Assembly: GCF_014641945.1 (NCBI RefSeq)
Contig: NZ_BMIJ01000002.1
Span: forward strand, 547,257 to 611,256
DNA: 64,000 bases
Origin: Marinobacterium zhoushanense
Lineage (GTDB): Bacteria; Pseudomonadota; Gammaproteobacteria; Pseudomonadales; Balneatricaceae
Reading direction: 5' to 3'
Below the pieces are notes generated by a model. The model was not told where the DNA came from, did no database searches, and saw only the letters and a list, made by a program, of their open reading frames with translations. Shown piece after piece: positions 1-8,173 of the stretch (within the stretch, counting starts at the first letter, position 1; each line of letters opens with the position of its first letter). The translations under genes and the position numbers were made by a program.

Positions 1-731
1 TAATCAGGGTTGATATCCAGCGCCTTGCGAAACTCCCTTTCGGCTTCCCGCCAACGGGACTCCAGGTAGTAGGAGTAGCCCAGGTTGTTGTGCACATCGG
101 CCGCATTCGGGCTGATCGCCAGGGCGACCTGGTACAGTCGCTGCGCCTCCGCGGTATTGCCATCCAGGTCCGCCAGCACCCCCAGGCCGTTATAGGCTTC
201 CATTGGTGTTGCGCCATCGAACGACTGCTCTGAGTCTTCGGTAAAACGCTGTCGGTCGCTGGCCAGCGCCTTGTCGAAATAGCCTCGTGCCTGCTGATAG
301 CGGTTATGCTTCAGGTGCAGCACCCCCATGGCGGTCAAGGCACCTGTATGTTCAGGCACAATACCCAGCGCGCTGCGCAGCGCCACCGACGCCAGCTTTT
401 CGTTATCACGGCGGTAGTGGATTTGGCCGATGCGGTAGTAGGCATCGGCACTTTTCGCATCCAGTTCCAACGCCTGCACATAGTGGTAAAGTGCCTCATC
501 CGCGTCGCCACGTGACAGCGCCTGGTCGCCCATCCGCACGCCCTCTTCAGCGTTTTTCGCCACCGGGAGGCCGGCAAACGCCAGCATGGGTTTGCCATCG
601 TAGAATGCATCGTTCGACGACGTCTTCTCTTTCTCCTGATTCGCCGCACAGCCACCGAGCAGCAGAATCGCCATAACCAGCAACGGGCCGCTCGTGAAGC
701 GGGACTTGATATGTCTCAGATGCGGGATCAT
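1..731 (-). CDS. tadD: TadD-like TPR lipoprotein, 3' end outside the window
   Basis: Tad pilus accessory lipoprotein of the TadD type, a tetratricopeptide protein thought to help outer-membrane assembly of the Flp pilus machine. The reading frame starts at ATG 731 behind a clear AGGGAGG site and stays open to base 1, so the C-terminus is missing. A short hydrophobic leader ends in a lipobox (LGGC, Cys28). TPR-like helix pairs follow, with motifs such as ALYHYVQALELDAKSADAYY and NLGYSYY. It is the last visible gene of the Tad operon, 36 bases after tadC. Its position directly after tadC matches tadD in classical loci. The lipoprotein and TPR reading is firm; the exact family name is inferred from context. 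Confidence 0.8.
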   Translation of the reverse strand, partial: MIPHLRHIKSRFTSGPLLVMAILLLGGCAANQEKEKTSSNDAFYDGKPMLAFAGLPVAKNAEEGVRMGDQALSRGDADEALYHYVQALELDAKSADAYYRIGQIHYRRDNEKLASVALRSALGIVPEHTGALTAMGVLHLKHNRYQQARGYFDKALASDRQRFTEDSEQSFDGATPMEAYNGLGVLADLDGNTAEAQRLYQVALAISPNAADVHNNLGYSYYLESRWREAEREFRKALDINPD

Positions 732-767
732 ATTGATCCTCCCTGTGTCATTCGCTCCTTTTGGCCC

Positions 768-1733
768 CTAACGACCAAAGACCTCGAGCACCTTGAGAAT
801 GGCCGGCCCCACCGCAACAACGAAGAAACCGGGCCAGATACAGAACGTCAGTGGAAAGATCATCTTGGTACCGATCTTGGCGGCCTGCTCCTCTGCCGCC
901 TGCATTCGCTTGTCGCGGAACTCTTCGGAATAAACACGCAGAGTGTCGGCGATACTGCTACCGAAGCGCACGCTCTGGTCCAGCAGTGCCACCAAACCAC
1001 GGATATCCTCCACCCCGGTGCGTTGTGCCATGCCACGCAGAGCTTCGATACGGTTGACCCCGGCACGGATCTCCACATTGACCAGATACAGTTCCTCCGA
1101 CAGCTCGGGGTGACTCACCTCCAGCTCCTGCCCCACCCGCTGAAGTGCCGCAGTTAGGCCCAGACCGGATTCGACGCACACCACCAGCAGATCTAGAGCG
1201 TCGGGGAAAGCGTTGCGGATTGCGCGCATGCGGCGGTTGGCCAGGTGATCAAGCACCATGTTGGGCAGGATATAACCGATATAGCCGGCCCCCGCACAGA
1301 TCAACAACACCTTGTCGGCGGTCACTTCCGGCTTGAAACTGATCACTAGCCAGGCGATGCAGAACAGCAACAATCCGAGCATCACCTTTAAACCGTACAA
1401 CGAGCTCATGGCCCCCGGTGATCTGAACCCTGCATGCACCAGCTGTGCATGCAGACGATTCTTGTCCCAGTCCTTGCCGGGCAGCAGGTGCTTAGTGATG
1501 GGATCGAGCGATGCCAGTACCTTGCTGCGCTTACCACCGGCATGGGCCTTGTCCCGAGAATGCCCGGTCAAAACACGAACACGCTGACGAAACGGCGTGA
1601 CCAGACCGGTGACCAGTACCGTCAGGCTCAGACCGAAGGCCAGCGCGGCCGCCGCCACCAGTCCAATCACTACATAGCGGGAGTACAGCTCGTTGCCAAG
1701 CTGTTGATTGATTAGCTCAAGTAACGTCTCCAT
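768..1733 (-). CDS. tadC: Tad pilus inner-membrane platform protein TadC
   Basis: Second inner-membrane platform protein of the Tad secretion system; with TadB it should form the membrane core moved by the TadA ATPase. At 321 residues it has the usual TadC length. Hydrophobic segments lie near residues 20-45, 110-135, 138-160 and at the extreme C-terminus (about 290-315). A type II secretion F domain sits between the last two, with the acidic, charged helices typical of GspF-like proteins. It starts 4 bases after tadB stops, so the two are probably translationally coupled. The hydrophobic pattern, the neighbour and the gene order all agree. Confidence 0.92.
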   Translation of the reverse strand: METLLELINQQLGNELYSRYVVIGLVAAAALAFGLSLTVLVTGLVTPFRQRVRVLTGHSRDKAHAGGKRSKVLASLDPITKHLLPGKDWDKNRLHAQLVHAGFRSPGAMSSLYGLKVMLGLLLFCIAWLVISFKPEVTADKVLLICAGAGYIGYILPNMVLDHLANRRMRAIRNAFPDALDLLVVCVESGLGLTAALQRVGQELEVSHPELSEELYLVNVEIRAGVNRIEALRGMAQRTGVEDIRGLVALLDQSVRFGSSIADTLRVYSEEFRDKRMQAAEEQAAKIGTKMIFPLTFCIWPGFFVVAVGPAILKVLEVFGR

Positions 1734-1737
1734 AGCC

Positions 1738-2724
1738 CTACACCTCGATTCTTAACAGCCGTCTGATCCAAAGGGCGCCGACCAGCATTAACACAAAACT
1801 GATAGCAATCAGTTGATGACCGTCCACCGACTTGACCAAAACCTCAAGGTAACCGGGGGTGGTGAAGTAGATCAGACCAAACAGACCGAACGGCACCAAC
1901 ATCAAGATCCAGGCCGACAAGCGCCCCTCGGCGGACAAAGTTTTGACCCGACGCTGAAAGCGAAACCGCCCACGAACGACACTGCCGATGTTCTCCAGAA
2001 TTTCGGCCAGGTTACCGCCCGTCTCCTTTTGCACCAGCACCGCGGTAACAAACGCCATCAACGTCACACTCGGCACCCGTGCCAAAAGCCCCAGCATCGC
2101 CCGGCGCAGATCGGAGCCGTAACTCAGGTCCGAATAGGTGATACCAAACTCCAGCGACACCGGGCCCTCCAACCCTTCGGCCACCAAATTCAGCGACTCG
2201 CTGAAGGGATGCCCGGTCAACAGTGCGCGCTTCATGATATCGATCGCCTCGGGCAGCTGCGCCTCGAACTCATGCATACGTTTATTACGCAGATAAATCA
2301 GCCGCAGAAAAGGCAACAGCAACATCAGAATGCCCGCGACCACTGCCGCGAGTAGAAGGTGCAACACCAGCAGCACAAGGGTAAAACCCACAACCCCCAA
2401 CAACAGGGCGAGGAGAAAAACACGGTAAGCCCGTCCCTTACCACCGGATTGCTCGATCAGCCGCGCCAGCGATTCCATTCCGGGCATAGACTCCAGTTGT
2501 CGTTCCAGCGGGTTGAGTTTTTTCAGATAGCGGGCTCGCAATAGTGTACTGATCGGCGGCTGATCGCTTTCCGCCGCTATTTCACCGATACGCTGCTGAA
2601 GACGGCGCTTGACCCGCCGCTGTTCGCCAAACACCGGGATCGACAGGCTCGCCAGCAACAGAAATACCGACACGAACACCATCGCCATGATCACGATCAG
2701 TTCCAAGGATTCGAGTTGAAACAT
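1738..2724 (-). CDS. tadB: Tad pilus inner-membrane platform protein TadB
   Basis: First inner-membrane platform protein of the Tad machine and partner of TadC. It has 328 residues. There is an N-terminal membrane anchor (about residues 8-30), a hydrophobic pair around residues 100-145, a type II secretion F domain (about 160-285) and C-terminal membrane helices. The start ATG at 2724 follows a strong AAAGGAGGG site. It lies between tadA (15 bases upstream) and tadC (3 bases downstream), the standard tadABC order. No key feature appears to be missing. Confidence 0.92.
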   Translation of the reverse strand: MFQLESLELIVIMAMVFVSVFLLLASLSIPVFGEQRRVKRRLQQRIGEIAAESDQPPISTLLRARYLKKLNPLERQLESMPGMESLARLIEQSGGKGRAYRVFLLALLLGVVGFTLVLLVLHLLLAAVVAGILMLLLPFLRLIYLRNKRMHEFEAQLPEAIDIMKRALLTGHPFSESLNLVAEGLEGPVSLEFGITYSDLSYGSDLRRAMLGLLARVPSVTLMAFVTAVLVQKETGGNLAEILENIGSVVRGRFRFQRRVKTLSAEGRLSAWILMLVPFGLFGLIYFTTPGYLEVLVKSVDGHQLIAISFVLMLVGALWIRRLLRIEV

Positions 2725-2739
2725 CGCACTACCCTCCTT

Positions 2740-4113
2740 TTACTCCGGCTCGAACAACGAAGTAGGCAAGTCAATGCCACGCTGCGCCAGACGTTTATGG
2801 AAACCGGGCACGATACCGGTGGCCTTGAACTCGCCGAGCACATTGCCTTTTGCATCGACACCACGGCGCTCGAAGGTGAACAGTTCGGACATGGTGATGA
2901 TGTCACCCTCCATGCCGTTAATCTCCTGGATGCTGACCAGCTTGCGTCGACCATCCTCGAGGCGGGTCACCTGCAAAACCACATCGATCGCCGAGGCGAT
3001 CTGTGAACGCAGAGCACGGGTGGGAAAGCTGATACCGGTCATCGCCACCATGTTCTCGATACGTCCCAATGCATCGCGAGCGGTATTGGCATGGATGGTG
3101 GTCAGCGAACCGTCGTGACCGGTATTCATCGCCTGCAGCATGTCCAGGGTTTCGCCGCCACGGACCTCGCCGAGTACGATACGGTCCGGACGCATCCTCA
3201 GGCTGTTGCGCACCAGGTCTCGCTGGGTCACCTCGCCCCGCCCCTCGATGTTGGGCGGCCGGGTTTCCAGGCGTACCACGTGAGGCTGTTGCAGCTGCAG
3301 CTCCGCCGAATCCTCGATGGTGACGATACGTTCGTCGTGCGGTATGTAGGCGGAGAGGATGTTGAGCAGCGTGGTTTTACCTGAGCCGGTACCGCCGGAG
3401 ATCAGTATATTGAGACGAGCCTTCACGATCCCTTCCAGAATCGGCGCCACCCGCTCCTCCACCGAACCGAGCTCAACCAAGTTTTGCATCGACAGCAGCT
3501 CAACCATAAAACGCCGGATCGAAATCTGCGGTCCATCCAGCGCCAGCGGCGGGATGATCACGTTGACCCTGGAGCCGTCCTTGAGGCGGGCATCCACCAT
3601 CGGCGAGGACTCGTCGATATGGCGTCCAACGCTAGAGACGATGCGGTCGATGGTGTTCATCAGGTGACCGTTACTGCTGAAACTGACCGGACAGGCTTCC
3701 AGCTTACCGAAGCGTTCGACGTAGATCTGATCGTAACCATTGACCAGGATATCGGAGATGGTTTTGTCTTCAAGCAGCGGCTCAAGCGGCCCCAGCCCCA
3801 TGATCTCGTCCTCGATCAACTTCATGATCTTCTGCCGAGATTGGGTGCTGAACGGGACCGTTAGCTCCTCCATCAACTGGCGACAGATATCCGCAATCTG
3901 CCGCCTGGCTTCGCGCTCCTCCAGGCTGTCGATCAACGACAGGTCCATGCGTTTGAGCAGCTCCTGATGCAACTGCTGCTTGCACTCCAGCTCTGCAGCA
4001 GACAGGGTTTCGATCATCAACGGCGGGCGCTCTCGCTCGACCACCTCTTCAGGCGCCTGGGCCGTTATCTCAGGCACCCGCAGTTTGTTGATCCTGTTAC
4101 CTAGAATCGACAT
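2740..4113 (-). CDS. tadA: Tad pilus assembly ATPase TadA (CpaF)
   Basis: Cytoplasmic hexameric secretion ATPase of the type II/IV superfamily that powers Flp pilin assembly, and possibly retraction. It has 457 residues. All family motifs are visible: Walker [10 protein letters not shown] at residues 240-248, an Asp box near [10 protein letters not shown] (265-274), Walker [12 protein letters not shown] at 311-321, and a His box [12 protein letters not shown] at 332-343. The N-terminal 80 residues are charged and helical. It starts 3 bases after tadZ ends, behind a GGGGGA ribosome site. It is the motor gene of this Tad operon. Confidence 0.96.
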   Translation of the reverse strand: MSILGNRINKLRVPEITAQAPEEVVERERPPLMIETLSAAELECKQQLHQELLKRMDLSLIDSLEEREARRQIADICRQLMEELTVPFSTQSRQKIMKLIEDEIMGLGPLEPLLEDKTISDILVNGYDQIYVERFGKLEACPVSFSSNGHLMNTIDRIVSSVGRHIDESSPMVDARLKDGSRVNVIIPPLALDGPQISIRRFMVELLSMQNLVELGSVEERVAPILEGIVKARLNILISGGTGSGKTTLLNILSAYIPHDERIVTIEDSAELQLQQPHVVRLETRPPNIEGRGEVTQRDLVRNSLRMRPDRIVLGEVRGGETLDMLQAMNTGHDGSLTTIHANTARDALGRIENMVAMTGISFPTRALRSQIASAIDVVLQVTRLEDGRRKLVSIQEINGMEGDIITMSELFTFERRGVDAKGNVLGEFKATGIVPGFHKRLAQRGIDLPTSLFEPE

Positions 4114-4116
4114 GAT

Positions 4117-5358
4117 TTAATCCCCCTTGACCAGACCTAGGAGTTTGCCCAGCAATCCGGGCCGGGGGGCTGGTCCTGCCCCTGCCACCTGCTCGCTCAA
4201 GGTATGTAGAGCGCGAGTAATGGGAGCACGTCGCGCGATCTGCAGCAGCGGCATGCCGTTGTTCAATGATTCACAGACATGTTTGAAGTCGTTCGGGATA
4301 GTCAATATCGGCTGATGCTTCAGCGCTTTGGAAACCTCCGCAATACTGATCGGTGCCGACTTGTCATACCGGTTCAACACCACCAAGATGCGGTGGTCAG
4401 GGATATCCAAATCCCGGCGCATCACTTCGATCAGTCGCGCCGCATCCCGCAAATGGGTGATCCCCTGCTGCAGCACCAATACCACCTGATCGGCCCGCTC
4501 CAATACGGTGGTCGTGGTCAGGTCTATCTGACGTGGCAGGTCGACCACCAGTTGCTGGTTATCGTTGGCCAGCAACTTAAACAGCTGCATCAACTGGTCG
4601 CTCGACACCTCCTCGTTCAACAACAAGCGATCGGACTCCGAACTAAGCACCTTGAGTCCGCTCACGTGGTTGGCCAGATAGCCCTCCAGCGCAACGCTGT
4701 CCAGGTCCTCCACATTTTCCAGCGCCTGCTTGATGCCGCGCTGGGGGTTAAGGTCGAGATAGTGCGACAACGCGCCAAATTGCAGGTCCAGATCGATCAG
4801 TACGACCTTACGCCTGCCTCCCGCGGCCATCTGATGGGCCAGGTTGGTGGCGATCAAGCTGGCGCCGGAACCGCCCTTGGCATTCATCACCACGGTCAGA
4901 TGAGCATTTAGCGCGCCCTGCTGGTCCATCGCTTCGCGATACAGCTGGTCGACGACGCGTTGCAGCTCTCCGTCCTGAAGCGGCTCGGCAAAGAAATCTC
5001 GCGCCCCGGCCTTCATCGACAGGCGCATCGCCTGGGAGTCGCTTCGCGAACTGACCACCAGTGTCGGTACCCGCGTATCCGGTGGACGGGAACAGAGCGC
5101 TTCCAGCTCCGCCTGCCAACTGTCCCCGATACGGAAGATAAGTAGATCCGGCAGACGTTCGAGGCCATAGAGCGGGTCCGAGTGCCCGTTACTGATCAAC
5201 CTACAGTTGATATCGATATCGGCCGGCAACAGGGTCAACGCCGTTTTCAGCTGAGTCAGAGCTTCGGGTGAGCGGCTGGCGATCAGGATCGAGAACTCGC
5301 TGGCAACCTTGCCAACGGGCGGCTTTTTCACTTCATAGAGCAGATTCTGTTTCATCAT
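4117..5358 (-). CDS. tadZ: Tad pilus assembly protein TadZ (CpaE-like ATPase)
   Basis: CpaE/TadZ proteins place the Tad machine at a cell pole. They join a receiver-like N-terminus to a ParA/MinD-type ATPase fold. Here residues 20-140 form the receiver-like part and about 153-413 the MinD-like part. The P-loop reads KGGSGAS at residues 161-167, so the usual GK[ST] lysine is replaced while the first, deviant-Walker lysine is kept; this is common in CpaE proteins. The start was set at ATG 5358, 8 bases after an AGGA site. A GTG at 5373 would add five residues but lacks a spaced ribosome site. Confidence 0.9.
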   Translation of the reverse strand: MMKQNLLYEVKKPPVGKVASEFSILIASRSPEALTQLKTALTLLPADIDINCRLISNGHSDPLYGLERLPDLLIFRIGDSWQAELEALCSRPPDTRVPTLVVSSRSDSQAMRLSMKAGARDFFAEPLQDGELQRVVDQLYREAMDQQGALNAHLTVVMNAKGGSGASLIATNLAHQMAAGGRRKVVLIDLDLQFGALSHYLDLNPQRGIKQALENVEDLDSVALEGYLANHVSGLKVLSSESDRLLLNEEVSSDQLMQLFKLLANDNQQLVVDLPRQIDLTTTTVLERADQVVLVLQQGITHLRDAARLIEVMRRDLDIPDHRILVVLNRYDKSAPISIAEVSKALKHQPILTIPNDFKHVCESLNNGMPLLQIARRAPITRALHTLSEQVAGAGPAPRPGLLGKLLGLVKGD

Positions 5359-5406
5359 GACTGCTTTCCTCACTGACTGAGGTTTCTTCTCGCTTGCCCC
5401 ATATCG

Positions 5407-5880
5407 TTAAGGGCAGGGCGCCGCTCCCGCCGCTACGGGATGTACCCCCAGGCTCTCCGCCGGCAGGGTGGTCTCGAACGCGTCGGCATCCAGAGTTATA
5501 TCGAAAAACGGGATCAGCATCTGGTGCGTATAGTCGGTAATGGCCGAGCGCACGTAGAAGGTGTTCTCTGTCCCCGTCGCTGGCGTAACGCCATCCTCCT
5601 GCAGGTAGCTGAGCAGGATATTGGCCTCGGTAAAATCGGGCAGTATCGTGCCACCAAAGGCTCCGACCTCCCGCGCAAACTGCTGGCCCGCCGCAGTTAC
5701 CGGGCAGACCACCGCCACCCGCGCGGCCCGGCGGGTCGCTTCATCAAGCACGTTCCAGGTAAACAGTAGGCGACCGAATTCGATCAAGCCGAATAGGACA
5801 ATGAACAGCACGGAGCCGACCAGGGCGAATTCGACCGTAGTGACGCCCCGTTGACGCTGCTTACTGACGTTCATATTCAT
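5407..5880 (-). CDS. TadE/TadF-like pseudopilin
   Basis: Minor pilin-like protein of the Tad system, 157 residues from ATG 5880. It has a short basic head, the sequence RGVTTVEFALVGSVLFIVLF typical of TadE-like domains (first helix about residues 10-35), and an extracytoplasmic tail with one early Cys and one late Cys. The start follows a GGGAGG site that overlaps the end of the upstream pseudopilin gene; an upstream ATG at 5961 would lie inside that gene and is unlikely. As the second of two adjacent TadE-type genes it may play the TadF role. That assignment is positional. Confidence 0.82.
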   Translation of the reverse strand: MNMNVSKQRQRGVTTVEFALVGSVLFIVLFGLIEFGRLLFTWNVLDEATRRAARVAVVCPVTAAGQQFAREVGAFGGTILPDFTEANILLSYLQEDGVTPATGTENTFYVRSAITDYTHQMLIPFFDITLDADAFETTLPAESLGVHPVAAGAAPCP

Positions 5881-5884
5881 GGTT

Positions 5885-6391
5885 TCAACTCCCTCCCAGC
5901 ACGCGCATGCTAACCGAGCTATCGAGTGGGAAATTGATGTTGATATCCGCTCCTGCGCCAAAGCGAGGCAGGCTGTTGAACATCATCGGTGTGAAGTCGT
6001 ACTCGACATGGACCTGGATCTCGTTCAGCGCCGGCACCTCGCAAAAGCCGACATTTGCCGTGGTCAAACCGTCCAGGATCGGGGTGACGCCCCCGCCCTC
6101 CGCGCCGTATACGATCAAGTTGCGCGCCCGGTTGATCAGGTTATCGGGCAACGTACCGCCTAATGTCGGGCAGTCGTTCAAGGTCGATTGCTGGCCGTAG
6201 TTAAGCTGAGTCGCCAGCAGGCGCACACCGTTACGCTGCGCCTTGGTCAGGGTGTTGTACTGAAACAGCATGCGGCCGATCTCCGCCGTGGCCAGCATCA
6301 GCATCAGCAGCACCGGCAACACTAGCGTCATCTCCACCGCGGCCAAACCGCGCTGACGCCGCTTGATCGAACCTCCGCACCTACTCATCAC
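5885..6391 (-). CDS. tadE: TadE-like pseudopilin
   Basis: Pseudopilin-like membrane protein of 168 residues. A basic leader (RRQRG) precedes AAVEMTLVLPVLLMLMLATA, the hydrophobic TadE-type helix. The following arginine and the Y-N-T-L-T-K-A-Q stretch are also typical of the family. TadE proteins are processed by the prepilin peptidase and are needed for Flp pilus assembly or surface adherence. Its ATG overlaps the stop of the TadG-like gene by four bases (ATGA), which indicates translational coupling. It lies just before the second TadE/F-type gene. Confidence 0.85.
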   Translation of the reverse strand: MMSRCGGSIKRRQRGLAAVEMTLVLPVLLMLMLATAEIGRMLFQYNTLTKAQRNGVRLLATQLNYGQQSTLNDCPTLGGTLPDNLINRARNLIVYGAEGGGVTPILDGLTTANVGFCEVPALNEIQVHVEYDFTPMMFNSLPRFGAGADININFPLDSSVSMRVLGGS

Positions 6392-7794
6392 GAATCCTCC
6401 CTGTCCGGATCCCGGAACAGCACGATCTTGATCGGTACCGGATCGTCACTCGGGGTGTCGGTAAAGGTACCGATGGCATCGCACCCCTCGGATTGGGAGA
6501 AGAACTGACCGAACACTTCGGCTTCGGTACCGACGTTTACATCCTGCATAAGGAAGAAGCAGCCGACGGTGTAGATATGCACATCTTCGCTGGTGCCGGT
6601 GGTGGTGCCGGTACAATCACCTATCGGCAATACCAGTTCGCGTCTGCGGCAGGCCTCACCGGCACAGTCTGGGAAATTGGATGCGTATTCATCCAGGTAG
6701 TCCTGGTAGTCGAACAGGCCGTCGATACTGGTGCTGCCGTCCTCGCGTTTGATGACCGGCCTGTTGTTCGCATCGATTCCGTCCAACACCAGCCGATTGG
6801 GACTCTGGGGTGTCGGCCCCGCCGGCGTAACGCCATTGAAATAGGTGTAGTCGACCACATCCGCCGGCGCCTCGTCCGGGCCAATAGGCCCCTGGTAAAG
6901 ACCCAGGCGGGTATTCAGCCCCTGCCCCGTTGGCCCCGACTTGTTACCGGGCTCGGTATCCGCCGCCTCGTCGTCACCGATACTGGCGCAATTGTTGGCC
7001 GTGCCAGCCAGAGCCTCACGCAGATCAGAGCCACCTGTACCGTCCAGGCGCAACAGGCGGAAGTTACCGGGACCTACATCGGTACCGCTGCCGCCGGCCA
7101 GCTTGATCACACTGATATCCGCCAGGCTGGAGACATCGCTTATGCCATCATCGTTATAGCCGAAATAGTCTCCGTCATCCGGGCCGCAGTCATCATCCGG
7201 TGTAACTGTGCGACCATCCGGATCACAGCCGCAGGCCAGGATCGGCAGCAGGTCACAGGTGTATGCATTGAGTCCGATAGGACCGGCAACGGCAGTGGCA
7301 CTGACCGGCTTTTCGGTCATCCCGAGCACCTGTATCAACCAGGCTTCGAGTTCCAGGTCCTGGGCAATGACCCGCACATAAGGCAGTGCATTCGCATCGG
7401 GGGTGAATGGGTTCAGCATCTCCGAGAACTCGACGATCAACGGCGTACCACTGCTGGCATAGGCTTCGCTCAACTCACCGTTGTCATCCAGGCTGAGGTT
7501 GCTCAGGAAGGTGGCCAACGCGGCGGCCTCGGCTTCGCTATGGATCGTCCCCACCGGGGTGTCATCCGGGAGATCGGCGACCGTACGGGCAGCACTCAAG
7601 GCCGCCGCATCCACTGCGTTTTGCAGCCGGGTTTTACTCAGCAGCATGTGGCCGCCATCCAGGGCCATTGCCGCCATGGCTAACAACGCCAGCATGGCGA
7701 TCGCTACCAGAACCAGGACCACACCGCGCTGCTGCTTTCGGGTCGCACCGTTGAGCGCCACCCTTCTCGCTCTGCTGTATGCCGGGCGATTCAT
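6388..7794 (-). CDS. tadG: TadG-like pilus assembly protein
   Basis: Large exported protein of 468 residues with one N-terminal membrane helix (about 24-45, sequence VVLVLVAIAMLALLAMAAMA). A TadG/TadE-like N-terminal domain follows (residues about 45-165, with NAVDAAALSAARTVA). The rest is extracytoplasmic, acidic and Cys-containing, with a D-rich patch near residues 190-215. No von Willebrand A MIDAS (DxSxS) is visible, although some TadG proteins carry one. Its likely role is a pilus-associated surface or periplasmic component. It starts behind a GGGAGG site and is coupled to tadE by a four-base overlap. Confidence 0.82.
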   Translation of the reverse strand: MNRPAYSRARRVALNGATRKQQRGVVLVLVAIAMLALLAMAAMALDGGHMLLSKTRLQNAVDAAALSAARTVADLPDDTPVGTIHSEAEAAALATFLSNLSLDDNGELSEAYASSGTPLIVEFSEMLNPFTPDANALPYVRVIAQDLELEAWLIQVLGMTEKPVSATAVAGPIGLNAYTCDLLPILACGCDPDGRTVTPDDDCGPDDGDYFGYNDDGISDVSSLADISVIKLAGGSGTDVGPGNFRLLRLDGTGGSDLREALAGTANNCASIGDDEAADTEPGNKSGPTGQGLNTRLGLYQGPIGPDEAPADVVDYTYFNGVTPAGPTPQSPNRLVLDGIDANNRPVIKREDGSTSIDGLFDYQDYLDEYASNFPDCAGEACRRRELVLPIGDCTGTTTGTSEDVHIYTVGCFFLMQDVNVGTEAEVFGQFFSQSEGCDAIGTFTDTPSDDPVPIKIVLFRDPDREDS

Positions 7795-7862
7795 CTTCGC
7801 CTCCCCCCAGGGCTCGGGGCCTAGCCCCCATACCCTGATTCGTTCATGGATATTTTCGCTAG

Positions 7863-8135
7863 TCAGTTGCCGATATTGATCTCGATATCACCCTGGATGC
7901 CTGACGAACTCTGCGCCTTGCCCCGGTATTCCAAGATCACCTGTTCCCCCTTATCGCCATTCAGGCGTAAGGGTTTGGGATTGTCGGCGGCGTAGGCATC
8001 ATAGGTTTGCGCCTGCCGCATCTCCTCCAACGCCATCCCCATGGGCTCCGGTGGAGGATTACCAAAGCCGCTGCAACCGGGTACAAACATAAGTCCCAGG
8101 GCCAGCGCCATATATTTCCAGTTAAACCTGCTCAT
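7863..8135 (-). CDS. Small Tad-locus lipoprotein
   Basis: A 90-residue lipoprotein between the secretin gene and tadG. A short leader ends in a lipobox (VPGC), then comes a Gly/Pro-rich start and a soluble tail ending in an Asn-rich beta-like segment. It occupies the place of the CpaD/RcpB outer-membrane partner of the secretin but is much shorter than those proteins. It may be a reduced pilotin or secretin partner; that is inference from position. The start at ATG 8135 was chosen because GGAG lies nine bases upstream; ATG 8150 would put five extra residues before the leader. Confidence 0.75.
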   Translation of the reverse strand: MSRFNWKYMALALGLMFVPGCSGFGNPPPEPMGMALEEMRQAQTYDAYAADNPKPLRLNGDKGEQVILEYRGKAQSSSGIQGDIEINIGN

Positions 8136-8173
8136 GACTCTGCTCTCCATCTTTTGCTCGTCCCTAAGGCGAG

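Noticed and set aside
4117..5358. TadZ P-loop KGGSGAS lacks the normal GK[ST] lysine
   Set aside because: Looked like a loss of function, but this degenerate form is common in the CpaE/TadZ family.
6493..7683. A plus-strand open frame of almost 400 codons across the TadG-like gene
   Set aside because: Antisense to a gene with a membrane helix, a TadG-type N-domain, a ribosome site and operon coupling.
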